A stretch of 7,877 nt of DNA from JBHHWH01 sp046756405 (GTDB taxonomy: Bacteria; Actinomycetota; Acidimicrobiia; Spongiisociales; ZC4RG35). The notes beneath the pieces are model-generated. The model did not search any database. It was given only the letters and a program-made list of their open reading frames with translations, and was not told where the DNA came from. A program made the position numbers and the translations under genes. Of the stretch, positions 1-6,634 are shown in pieces. The stretch is taken from NCBI GenBank assembly GCA_046756405.1, contig JBHHWH010000097.1:1-7877 (forward strand). Direction: 5' to 3'. Numbering within the stretch: position 1 is the stretch's first letter; every line of letters begins with the position of its first letter.

Positions 1-42
1 CAGCCTGTCGAAGAGGAAGTCCATCAAAGCGGAGAACACTCC

Positions 43-699
43 ATGACAGACGACTCTTCCCCTCCTCTGGAGCGCATCATGACGACAGGGCTGCGTCGCC
101 TGCTCCAATCGGGTGTCCTCTTCGCCGCGGTCGGCCTCGCCTACGGCGCTCCTTCCCCAGCCGACGGCCTGTACTCCTACACCCTGGCCCACCTGGTGGC
201 CCTCCAAGTGGCCACCTTCGCCTTCACCATCGAACTCGCCCCCCTCACCGACCGGCCCTGGTTCGCCCATCTTCGCCGTCCCTGGCTCACCAGCTCCGCT
301 TCGCTGGTGGCAGCGGTGGTGGGCTTCTCCGCCCTCATCACTCTGGCCAGCTCCGCCGCAGCCCGCTACGACCCCTCCCTCCAGTTCCTTCAGCTCCTCT
401 CCTCCCTGGACATCGCCTGGGTGGTTTCAGCCCTCTACATCGCCATCCGGCGCCTCCGCGGACCGGCGGCTGCCACCGTCGCCGGCTCGCTGCTGCTGGC
501 GGCGTGTGTGGTCTCGATCGCCGTCTACCTGGATGTGGTCGGGTTCACCGACCCCGGAGGTTGGCTGGTCGACGGGAGTGCTCTCGCCCGAATCGTCATC
601 CCGGCCGACACCGCCTCAGCGATCGTGGCGGGAGCGGCTCTACTCGCCGCCTCCAGGAGGGCGGATCAGACAACGGCGCAGCCCAGACCCCAGTCGTAG
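43..699 (+). CDS. polytopic membrane protein of unknown function
   Basis: I do not recognise this 218-residue protein. It is strongly hydrophobic, with about six likely membrane helices near residues 19-36, 45-65, 84-105, 118-137, 144-167 and 187-206. The N-terminus (about 15 residues) and the C-terminal tail (from about 207) are short and polar. No catalytic motif is visible. The ATG at 43 has a GGAGA ribosome binding site at 31-35 with 7-base spacing, which supports this start. However, the same frame is open back to the window edge, so an upstream start cannot be excluded; Met13 is a weaker downstream alternative. The 3' end overlaps the opposing DUF547 gene by 34 bp. The coding call rests on continuous hydrophobic patterning and the ribosome binding site. 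Function is unknown. Confidence 0.72.
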   Translation: MTDDSSPPLERIMTTGLRRLLQSGVLFAAVGLAYGAPSPADGLYSYTLAHLVALQVATFAFTIELAPLTDRPWFAHLRRPWLTSSASLVAAVVGFSALITLASSAAARYDPSLQFLQLLSSLDIAWVVSALYIAIRRLRGPAAATVAGSLLLAACVVSIAVYLDVVGFTDPGGWLVDGSALARIVIPADTASAIVAGAALLAASRRADQTTAQPRPQS

Positions 700-1439
700 T
701 CGGCGAAGATGACACTGCTTACCTCCTCGACCGGCGCCGGAAGCCAGGGCGCCAGGGAGGCCAGGAGACGTCGTTTCGAGGCGGGGACGAAGGTGGGCAT
801 CCGATGAGGGCGCACGAAGTCGCCGCCGTACCAGAGGAAAACCCGGCTGAGGACAAGGGTGCCGTCACCTCTAATAAGCGCTCCCCCTCCGGCCAGAAAC
901 GCTCGCATCTGGTCGTCGAGTTGGGCATCCAGACCCTCCTCGGTGTAGGGGCTGGAGCGGAGGGTGGGACAGGACAGGGACCCACATACCAGAGCTCCGT
1001 GGATGCGCGGGTCGCCGAAACGGCGGATCTTGGCGTGCTCGACGGCCTCCATGGACAGCTCCTCGCCGGCAACCGTGACGAAGGGACGATCGAAGGCCCC
1101 GGGGAGCCGCAGCACCGAAGTGGAGCCGATGGCCAAGGCTTCCGTGGCCAGGGCGACAGCCTCCGCGTTGTAGAGGTTTATCCAGTAGGCGAGGGCTCCC
1201 TCCCGGCTCAGGGTGTCGGGGTCCACACTCTCCAGCTTGGCGATGTAGTCCAGGACCTCCTGGCGATGGGAAACCGCCGCGGGCAAACCCCCTGAGGCCA
1301 GGGCAGTAAGGACCGGAGCGAACGGGGAGTGATCGACGCTGGCCGTGCCCGCCGGCCTGGGCCTGGCAACCGACCGGAGCGCACGAAAGATCGCCCAGGC
1401 GACCTTGAGAGGATTGGGTCCGTCCACGATCAGAGCCAA
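666..1439 (-). CDS. DUF547 domain-containing protein
   Basis: This 257-residue protein resembles the DUF547 family. The signs are the 'REGALAYWINLYNA' block near residues 80-93 (a typical family core is FWINxYNA), the 'DPRIHGALVCGSLSCP' block near 142-157 (His, Cys and Ser in the pattern HxALxCGSxSCP), and a C-terminal 'YDWGLG' at about 248-253 (family YDWxLN). DUF547 proteins have no firmly established biochemical role; the conserved His and Cys resemble cysteine-hydrolase or transglutaminase-like sites, but that is only a suggestion. No clear signal peptide is seen, although residues 8-25 are moderately hydrophobic. The start is uncertain: the longest frame begins at a TTG, and a GTG four codons later (1425-1427) is the alternative; neither has a convincing ribosome binding site. 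The gene is divergent from the LiaF-like gene (53 bp between starts) and its 3' end overlaps the membrane protein gene at 43-699. Confidence 0.85.
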   Translation of the reverse strand: MALIVDGPNPLKVAWAIFRALRSVARPRPAGTASVDHSPFAPVLTALASGGLPAAVSHRQEVLDYIAKLESVDPDTLSREGALAYWINLYNAEAVALATEALAIGSTSVLRLPGAFDRPFVTVAGEELSMEAVEHAKIRRFGDPRIHGALVCGSLSCPTLRSSPYTEEGLDAQLDDQMRAFLAGGGALIRGDGTLVLSRVFLWYGGDFVRPHRMPTFVPASKRRLLASLAPWLPAPVEEVSSVIFADYDWGLGCAVV

Positions 1440-1492
1440 CGCGACCCGGCCCCCGACTCTTCCCTCCGATCTACCGCTTATCCTTAGGTCTT
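1440..1492. promoter_or_regulatory. divergent intergenic region with a candidate -10 box
   Basis: This 53-bp gap separates the starts of the DUF547 gene (-) and the LiaF-like gene (+), so it should contain at least one promoter. On the plus strand, TATCCT at 1479-1484 fits a TAnnnT -10 element and lies 8 bases before the GTG at 1493. With no good ribosome binding site between them, this suggests a leaderless or near-leaderless transcript. No convincing -35 box is visible. The site is inferred from spacing and consensus only. Confidence 0.3.
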
Positions 1493-1951
1493 GTGTTCAG
1501 ATTCATCTTCAAGCTCATCAGGACGGCCTTCCTGCTGCTCCTCGGCTCAGCCGTGGCCGCCAAGTTCCTGCTCGAGTCCAACGCCGAGCCGGAAACCGAA
1601 GAGATCGACCTCGTCGCCATCTTCGAAGGCAAGGACCTGGTCTCGGTGGCCAACCCCTTCTACGGGGGGAAGATCCTCACGCTCTTCGGTGGGGTGAACC
1701 TCGACCTGCGTCGAGCCACCCCCGCGCCTACGGGCATCAGATTGGACCTCATGGTGGTCATGAGTGGTGTCAACCTGGTCGTCCCCGAGGGATGGCGGGT
1801 GGAGTGCCAGATGAAGCCCCTCGTCGGCGGTTTCTCCGACAACACCAGAACCACCGCCGACGACGACGCGCCGACGGTGACCCTCACCGGGTTCGCCTGC
1901 ATGGGCGGGGTCAACGTCGAAACCAAATCCCCCGTAGAGGCCGTCTCCTGA
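1493..1951 (+). CDS. LiaF-like membrane-anchored protein
   Basis: This 152-residue protein has one N-terminal membrane helix (about residues 5-27, after a basic MFRFIFKLIR start) and then a beta-rich domain. Three glycine-Val-Asn turns, 'FGGVNLDL' (65-72), 'MSGVNLVVP' (90-98) and 'MGGVNVET' (137-144), resemble the repeated strands of the LiaF C-terminal domain (cell-wall-active antibiotic response family). In Firmicutes LiaF inhibits a cell-envelope-stress kinase, but this short single-helix form lacks the multi-helix LiaF membrane part, so a regulatory role is only inferred. The start is GTG at 1493, preceded by a possible -10 box rather than a ribosome binding site. The stop overlaps the next gene's ATG by one base (TGATG), implying translational coupling with the amidohydrolase. 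A kinase carrying a PspC sensor lies about 2 kb downstream on the other strand. Confidence 0.8.
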   Translation: MFRFIFKLIRTAFLLLLGSAVAAKFLLESNAEPETEEIDLVAIFEGKDLVSVANPFYGGKILTLFGGVNLDLRRATPAPTGIRLDLMVVMSGVNLVVPEGWRVECQMKPLVGGFSDNTRTTADDDAPTVTLTGFACMGGVNVETKSPVEAVS

Positions 1952-3183
1952 TGCCGGTGCGCATCGAAGCCACCCGGCTGATTCCCGGCCGGGGGGAGGT
2001 AGTGCACGGCGGTGCCGTGATTCTCGATGGCGACACCATCGTCTACGCCGGCGCCTCGGAGGAGGCGCCTGGAACCCCAGACGCCACCGTGGTCACCACC
2101 GACACCGTCATGCCGGGCATGTGGGAGTGCCACGGCCACTTCCTCGGCACCTACACCGCCAACATCGAGGAGATGCACACCCTCCGCCCCCAGCTCGGGG
2201 CAATGCGGGTCACCGCCGACGCCCGTCGGGCCCTCGACGCCGGATTCACCTCGGTGCGGGAGATGGGAGGTTACGGAACCTTTCTCAGCCGGGCCATCGA
2301 CGAGGGTCAGGTCGTCGGTCCGAACGTCTATGCCAGCGGGTCGATGCTGTCGATGACCGCCGGTCACGGCGACACCCACGGCATGGACCTGGACATGGCC
2401 CGCCGCTCCTTCGCCCGCATTGTCGGCGAGGACGGCATCGTCGACGGGCCAGACCAGTGCCGGGCGGGGGTGCGCCGCATGCTCCGCCTCGGAGCCAAGG
2501 TGATCAAGGTTCACGCTTCGGGTGGGGTAATGAGTGAACTGGATGACCCTCACCTCCCCCAGTTCTCCCTCGAGGAGCTGCGGGCGATCGTCGACGAGGC
2601 CACTCGCATGGAACGGCTGGTGGGAGCCCACTGTCATGGCAAGCGGGGGATCATGAACGCCCTCGAGGCCGGGATCAAGACCATCGAGCACGGTACCTAC
2701 CTCGACGGGGAGGCTGCGGACGCGATGGTGGAGACCGGAGCGATCCTGGTGCCCACTCGGTGGATCGTCGAGTTCCTGGTCGCCGAGGGGGAGAAACGGG
2801 GCATTCCCGCCTATGCCAGGAAGAAGATTCAAGAGACGGCTCAATACCATTCCGACGCCATCGCCCTCGCCGTCGAGAAGGGCGTAAAGATCGCCCTCGG
2901 CACCGACATCTGGGCGACGAGGCTCTGGGGCCGCAACGCCGAGGAGCTGGGACTGCTCGTGGCCTGCGGGATGACCCCCCTCCAGGCCATCGAGGCGGCC
3001 ACGGCCAACGGACCCGCCACCCTGGGACCCCAGGCCCCCAAAGCGGGCCTGCTCGCCGAGGGCTACGACGCCGACGTCATCTGCGTCTCTGGCGATCCCA
3101 CCACCGATGTCGGCCTCCTCGCCGACCCCGCCAACATCACCCACGTCTTCAAGGCCGGCCGCCCGGTCAAGACCCGTACCTAA
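1951..3183 (+). CDS. metal-dependent amidohydrolase (imidazolonepropionase/prolidase-like)
   Basis: This 410-residue cytoplasmic enzyme belongs to the amidohydrolase superfamily. The expected metal ligands are all visible in order: HGH (His61, His63) at the end of the first strand, a candidate carbamylated Lys186 in 'VIKVHASGG', His227 in 'GAHCHG', His247 in 'IEHGTY', and Asp319 in 'LGTD'. Residues 1-50 and about 355-410 form the flanking beta domain, ending in 'GYDADVICVSGDP'. The layout suits the binuclear group containing Xaa-Pro dipeptidases and imidazolonepropionase-like hydrolases. These usually cleave acyl-amino acids, dipeptides or related cyclic amides, but the substrate cannot be read from sequence. 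There is no signal peptide. The frame stays open upstream to 1345, but that part lies across the DUF547 and LiaF-like genes. The ATG at 1951 follows AGAGG at 1936-1940, and family alignment begins at MPVRIEA. It is coupled to the upstream LiaF-like gene. Confidence 0.9.
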   Translation: MPVRIEATRLIPGRGEVVHGGAVILDGDTIVYAGASEEAPGTPDATVVTTDTVMPGMWECHGHFLGTYTANIEEMHTLRPQLGAMRVTADARRALDAGFTSVREMGGYGTFLSRAIDEGQVVGPNVYASGSMLSMTAGHGDTHGMDLDMARRSFARIVGEDGIVDGPDQCRAGVRRMLRLGAKVIKVHASGGVMSELDDPHLPQFSLEELRAIVDEATRMERLVGAHCHGKRGIMNALEAGIKTIEHGTYLDGEAADAMVETGAILVPTRWIVEFLVAEGEKRGIPAYARKKIQETAQYHSDAIALAVEKGVKIALGTDIWATRLWGRNAEELGLLVACGMTPLQAIEAATANGPATLGPQAPKAGLLAEGYDADVICVSGDPTTDVGLLADPANITHVFKAGRPVKTRT

Positions 3184-3206
3184 TGCACCAGGGCCCGGAT
3201 ATGGAC

Positions 3207-3218
3207 CTTTGCGCAAAG
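3207..3218. repeat. perfect 12-bp palindrome in the convergent gap
   Basis: CTTTGCGCAAAG is a perfect palindrome in the 48-bp gap between the converging amidohydrolase and response-regulator genes. As a hairpin it would have only a four-base stem, with no following T run, so it is a poor intrinsic terminator. It could be a protein-binding site or chance. No other terminator is seen in this gap. Confidence 0.3.
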
Positions 3219-3231
3219 AGAACGGGCGGGG

Positions 3232-3867
3232 TCAGACGATGCGGCGTTTGGAGGCCCAGCGGGCCAGCTCGTAGCGGTTGGAGAGCTGGAGCTTGCGCAG
3301 GACCGACGAGACGTGGGTCTCCACGGTTTTGATGGAGATCCCCAGCTTGCGGGCGGCCTGTTTGTAGGCGAAGCCCCGGGCGATCAGCCTCAGCACGTCC
3401 TTCTCCCGGGAGGTGAGCTGGTCCAGTTCGGGATCGGTGTCGGGTGGAATAGCCCCGGCGAAGGCGTCGAGGACGAACCCCGCGAGGCGGGGTGAGAAGA
3501 CGGCATCCCCCGCGGCCACCCGGCGCACCGCGTCGGCCAGTTCAGCCGGGTCAATGGTCTTGGTGACATATCCTCGGGCCCCGGAGCGGATCATGGCTAT
3601 AACGTCTTCGGCCTGATCGGAGACGGAAAGGGCGAGGAACTTCACGTCGGGGTTGGTCGCCCCCAGCGCCTCCACCACGGCGATCCCGCCTCCCTCCGGC
3701 ATGTGGACGTCGACGAGGACCACCTCGGGGTCGAGCCCGCGGATCTCCTCGATGGCGGTGTCCACGTCGTAGGAGGAGCCGACGATGTCGAACTCGCCCG
3801 ACAGCTCGGCCTTGACACCTGAAAGGAAGAGCCGGTGATCGTCGACCAGGTAGACGCGAATACTCAC
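3232..3867 (-). CDS. NarL/LuxR-family response regulator
   Basis: This 211-residue two-component response regulator acts as a DNA-binding transcription factor. The receiver domain (about 1-118) has the acidic pair Asp9-Asp10, the phosphoacceptor Asp53 in 'VLVDVHMPEGG', Ser81 at the switch Ser/Thr position, and Lys103 in 'YVTKTI'. The LuxR-type helix-turn-helix domain spans about 147-208, with 'LTSREKDVLRLIARG' and 'GISIKTVETHVSSVLRKL' as the core and recognition regions. Length is normal for the NarL/LiaR/DesR type. It starts with GTG at 3867 within a GTGA overlap with the kinase stop, and a strong GGAGGGG ribosome binding site lies 4 bases upstream inside the kinase gene. The partner kinase is certainly the upstream gene. 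Likely targets, by inference, are the divergent PspC/LiaF-like operon and possibly itself. Confidence 0.95.
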   Translation of the reverse strand: MSIRVYLVDDHRLFLSGVKAELSGEFDIVGSSYDVDTAIEEIRGLDPEVVLVDVHMPEGGGIAVVEALGATNPDVKFLALSVSDQAEDVIAMIRSGARGYVTKTIDPAELADAVRRVAAGDAVFSPRLAGFVLDAFAGAIPPDTDPELDQLTSREKDVLRLIARGFAYKQAARKLGISIKTVETHVSSVLRKLQLSNRYELARWASKRRIV

Positions 3868-5117
3868 TGTTCCCCTCCAGGCAGGCGCAACACGACTTCG
3901 GTACCTTCACCGGGTTCGGAGACGATCTCGGCGCTACCTCCCGCCCGGCTCATCCGACCCCGGATCGAAAGGGCGATTCCGCGCCGGCCTGGCGGAGTGG
4001 CCTCCGGGTCGAATCCTTTGCCGTGGTCGGTGACGAACACTTCCGCGCTCCCGTCCTCGTCCACCTCCATGTAGACCGACACCCGATCGGCGCCAGAGTG
4101 CTTGGCCGCGTTGACCATCGCCTCGGTCGCTGCCGCTACCAGCGCCCCCGTCTTCTCATCCACTGCCACATCACCCACGGTGATGACCTCCACCGGCACC
4201 TGATGATCCTTCTCGATCCGTTCTGCCGCCTGTTTCAGCGCCGTGGACACCATATCCACCCCGGCCAGCGGCGCGGTCCCGTACAGCCACTCTCGAAGCT
4301 CGGCCTCCTGATGCCGGGCCAACATGGCTATGCGACGGGAGTCGTCACTGCGCTGAATCAGGGCGAGGGTCTGGAGAACCGAGTCATGGAGGTGGGCTGC
4401 CATCTCCGCCCTCTCCTCCTGGCGAATCCGCTCCCGGCGCTCCTCAGCAAGGTCCTCGAGGAGTCGGCGAACCCATGGCCCGAAGGCGACCACCAGGCCG
4501 ACCCCAGTGAGCGCCACCGCCAGGACGACCGCCTGGAACTGGAAGATCTCACCCACGGCGGTAGTGAGGAGGGTCAGGCCCGCCATCAGGAGGCCAACCC
4601 CGACGAGGAGCCGGATCCGTCCCGCCCGGGCCGTCCCGGGGTCGAGGAGAGCTTCCAACGGTCCCCTCTTTCCGCTGTCTACCAGGGCCGCGGTGCCAAA
4701 GGAGAGGGCAGTGATGGTGAGGACAAGGCCGGTGTTCGGCCACCAGCCCAGGCCGGAGAGGAGCAGCATGACACCAGCGAAGACAGCAGCCAGGCCGATG
4801 GGCTGCCCCGGATCCGCCGGCGCGACTTCTCGGTCCTCTACCCGGTCGAAGCTCACCAGCCACAGCCCCAGATAGATGACCAGCCCCAGCCCCCATACGG
4901 CTGCCAGTGTGATGAAGGCGGCGCGCACATAGCTGTCCCGGACTCCCAACATGTCGGCCAGGCCACCGGCGACCCCGGCGAAGATCCGGCCGGTCCGGCG
5001 TCGGGAGAAGTCGAGGGGAGGCATGGCTTCCATACCCAGAGTCTGGCTCCGAGCCCGTCCCAGGACAATCGGGTACATCACCCAGGGCCTCGGGGGAAGT
5101 TCAGGGGCCTCCCCCAT
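3864..5117 (-). CDS. PspC-domain sensor histidine kinase (HisKA_3 type)
   Basis: This membrane-bound kinase (417 residues from the longest frame) is predicted to phosphorylate the adjacent response regulator. Residues about 36-90 form a PspC domain ('RIFAGVAGGLADMLGVRDSYVRAAF' pattern, then a helix). Two more two-helix units follow at about 107-146 and 168-212. A charged linker, about 216-240, is probably coiled. The dimerisation/phosphoacceptor motif is 'HLHDSVLQTL' with His244, then an ATPase domain with N box Asn336 in 'EAMVNAAKHSG' and G1 box 'DHGKGFD' (364-370). The G2 region 'RRGIALSIRGRM' is recognisable though less regular. The start is uncertain. Codon 1 has no ribosome binding site and leaves only 35 bp to the divergent gene. 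Met29 (5033) or Met32 (5024) would place PspC closer to the N-terminus, as is usual. It overlaps the regulator by 4 bp. Confidence 0.92.
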   Translation of the reverse strand: MGEAPELPPRPWVMYPIVLGRARSQTLGMEAMPPLDFSRRRTGRIFAGVAGGLADMLGVRDSYVRAAFITLAAVWGLGLVIYLGLWLVSFDRVEDREVAPADPGQPIGLAAVFAGVMLLLSGLGWWPNTGLVLTITALSFGTAALVDSGKRGPLEALLDPGTARAGRIRLLVGVGLLMAGLTLLTTAVGEIFQFQAVVLAVALTGVGLVVAFGPWVRRLLEDLAEERRERIRQEERAEMAAHLHDSVLQTLALIQRSDDSRRIAMLARHQEAELREWLYGTAPLAGVDMVSTALKQAAERIEKDHQVPVEVITVGDVAVDEKTGALVAAATEAMVNAAKHSGADRVSVYMEVDEDGSAEVFVTDHGKGFDPEATPPGRRGIALSIRGRMSRAGGSAEIVSEPGEGTEVVLRLPGGEQ

Positions 5118-5152
5118 ACCATTGACCCGGGCACCCGACGCATGATCGAACC
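5118..5152. promoter_or_regulatory. divergent promoter region of kinase and PspC/LiaF-like genes
   Basis: This short gap separates the two divergent envelope-stress genes. TTGACC at 5122-5127 resembles a -35 box, and CATGAT at 5141-5146 resembles a -10 box six bases before the ATG at 5153, which has no ribosome binding site. The spacer between these two boxes is only 13 bases, shorter than normal, so they may not work as a pair. If the kinase really starts at 5033, the regulatory region would be about 119 bp. Self-regulation by the adjacent response regulator is inferred from position only. Confidence 0.3.
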
Positions 5153-6355
5153 ATGGAAGACCAATCCACAGTCGAGACCGAACAAGCCCCGAGCAGAGAG
5201 CTGGTCCGCCCCTTAGAAGGACGGATTGTTGCCGGCGTGGCCCAGGGCCTAGCCAACCGCTTCGACATGCCCGTCGGGCTGGTGCGGGTCCTCTTCGTGG
5301 TCACCGCCTTCTTCGGCGGTCTGGGAGTGGTCCTCTACGCCGCCGGGTGGGGGCTGATCCGCTCCGAAGACGAACCGGAAGCCCCGGTGGAGCGGTTCTT
5401 CGCCGATGCTTCCACCGCCCGATCGTGGATCGGGATCGCTCTCATCCTCTGGGCGGCGCTGATCATCCTCGGCAACCTCACCTTCCTGCGCGACGAGTTC
5501 GTCTGGGGGGTGGCTCTCCTAGTGGTGGGAATACTTCTCTACACGGGGAAGATCCCCCTCGGCGGAAGCACCCAAACGAACGTCGAAGACCGGGCCCAGC
5601 AGACTCCCCCTGGAGCACCCACCCAAGCGGCCGCCGTGGCGACCCAGCCCTCGTCGGTCGAGCAGGCCGGAGCACCTCCCCTTCGGGAACCTCCTCCTCC
5701 GTCGCCCCCACCTACACCCACTCCTTCTCCTCGCCCTCCTCGTCCGACACGACCTCGCGAGCGGTCGATGCTGGGGCGGATAACGATCGGTCTCGCCCTG
5801 GTAGCCATGGGAGTTCTGGCGCTGCTGGACAACCTTGCCGGTGTACCCGTCGACGCCACACCCCGCCACTACCTCGCCCTCGCGGTCACCATCCTCGGAC
5901 TGGGTTTGTTGGTGGGAAGCATCGTCGGTCGGGCCCGCTGGCTGATCCTGATCGCCCTCCTGTTGATCCCACCACTGTTGGTCTCTTCGATGTTCAACGT
6001 CGCCTTCGACAGCGAGGTTCTCGACCAGCGGGTCGTCCCGACCCGCTTCGACGAGCTGAATAACACCTACAGCATCGACCTGGGCAATCTCTACATCGAC
6101 CTCACCCAGCTCCCCTGGGATGGACGGACCATCGAGCTCAAGGCCCAGGTGGACGTCGGTGATCTCACCATCGTGATTCCACCTGACGTGGCCCTCATCG
6201 GTTACGCCGATACCGATGTAGGACGTCTATCGGTCCTCGGAAGGGAGGTGTCCGGAGTTGGGGTCGACGCCTTCGAATTCGCGGAGCCGGGCCGCCGGGG
6301 CACGGTCCGGTTGGAGGCTGAGGCGGACGTGGGCAATGTCGAGATCAGACGCTGA
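5153..6355 (+). CDS. PspC domain and LiaF-like C-terminal membrane protein
   Basis: This 400-residue membrane protein probably acts in envelope-stress sensing or signalling. Residues about 17-72 are a PspC domain ('GRIVAGVAQGLANRF', then a helix at 44-68). A two-helix unit at about 92-131 resembles the LiaF/LiaI membrane region. A low-complexity Pro/Ala/Gln linker occupies about 148-203, with almost only Pro, Ser, Thr and Arg from 180 on. A second helix group follows at about 208-226, 239-257 and 262-280. Residues about 298-400 form a beta-rich LiaF-like domain: 'YSIDLGNLYIDLTQL', 'VDVGDLTIVIPPDV' and 'ADVGNVEIRR' show the repeated G-[ND]-[LV]-x-[IV] strand pattern. PspC and LiaF families both respond to membrane or cell-wall damage. 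The gene is divergent from the kinase with the same front-end architecture, and 12 bp upstream of a small membrane protein, so they likely form one operon. Start ATG at 5153 appears leaderless. Confidence 0.88.
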   Translation: MEDQSTVETEQAPSRELVRPLEGRIVAGVAQGLANRFDMPVGLVRVLFVVTAFFGGLGVVLYAAGWGLIRSEDEPEAPVERFFADASTARSWIGIALILWAALIILGNLTFLRDEFVWGVALLVVGILLYTGKIPLGGSTQTNVEDRAQQTPPGAPTQAAAVATQPSSVEQAGAPPLREPPPPSPPPTPTPSPRPPRPTRPRERSMLGRITIGLALVAMGVLALLDNLAGVPVDATPRHYLALAVTILGLGLLVGSIVGRARWLILIALLLIPPLLVSSMFNVAFDSEVLDQRVVPTRFDELNNTYSIDLGNLYIDLTQLPWDGRTIELKAQVDVGDLTIVIPPDVALIGYADTDVGRLSVLGREVSGVGVDAFEFAEPGRRGTVRLEAEADVGNVEIRR

Positions 6356-6367
6356 AAGGAACCGGAA

Positions 6368-6634
6368 ATGAAGACCCACGAATTCGATCCGATCTCCTTC
6401 TTCTTGGGAGTGATCATCACCGCCATCGGAGTCATCTTCCTCCTCCCCAACGGGACGGTGGAAATCGCCGCCACCTTCAGGGACCTGGGGGCCTGGCTGT
6501 GGCCCACCGTGTTCATCGCCATCGGTCTTGCGGTGCTGGTCCCGGGTCTCAGCCCACGGCGGCGTACCGACGGGTCAAGCGGTCCGGACCCGCAGGGTGC
6601 GGTAGAGGCTCCGGACCGCAACGAAGAGGAGTAG
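6368..6634 (+). CDS. small two-helix membrane protein (LiaI/LiaF transmembrane-like)
   Basis: This 88-residue protein has two hydrophobic helices, about 10-27 ('FFLGVIITAIGVIFLLP') and 43-60 ('LWPTVFIAIGLAVLVPG'), separated by a polar loop and followed by a charged, acidic tail ending in NEEE. The 'G-I-x-x-I-G-x-I-F-L-L ... L-W-P-x-x-x-I-A-I-G-L' pattern is that of the LiaI/LiaF-type membrane unit (DUF5668-like), similar to the helix pairs of the upstream PspC protein. An AAAGGA ribosome binding site at 6355-6360 precedes the ATG by 7 bases. With a 12-bp gap from the upstream stop it is likely the second gene of that operon. Its 3' end overlaps the opposing TSUP gene by 60 bp. By analogy it may be an accessory of the envelope-stress system, but no specific function is shown. 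Confidence 0.82.
   Translation: MKTHEFDPISFFLGVIITAIGVIFLLPNGTVEIAATFRDLGAWLWPTVFIAIGLAVLVPGLSPRRRTDGSSGPDPQGAVEAPDRNEEE

Noticed and set aside
2..46. Possible tail of an upstream gene ending in a TGA that overlaps the ATG at 43 (ATGA)
   Set aside because: Only 14 codons (SLSKRKSIKAENTP) are visible, with no family signal, and other frames are also open at the edge. It would imply coupling to the gene at 43 if confirmed by upstream sequence.
504..1295. 263-codon plus-strand frame antisense to the DUF547 gene
   Set aside because: It overlaps two better-supported genes and its Gly/Arg/Glu-rich translation has no recognisable domain.
1345..1950. N-terminal extension of the amidohydrolase frame
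   Set aside because: The frame is open but crosses the DUF547 start and the LiaF-like gene; the extension is Arg/Pro/His-rich, while the enzyme family match starts at the ATG at 1951.
1660..3216. 518-codon open frame on the minus strand across the amidohydrolase
   Set aside because: It is antisense to a gene with complete active-site motifs, its translation is low-complexity Gly/Asp/Val/His-rich with no recognisable family, and high GC content readily gives long antisense frames.
3184..3231. Intrinsic terminator between the convergent amidohydrolase and response-regulator genes
   Set aside because: No GC-rich stem followed by a T run is present on either strand; only a short palindrome is seen.
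4023..5216. 397-codon plus-strand frame antisense to the histidine kinase
   Set aside because: The kinase has all expected motifs on the other strand; this translation is low-complexity and crosses the kinase start.
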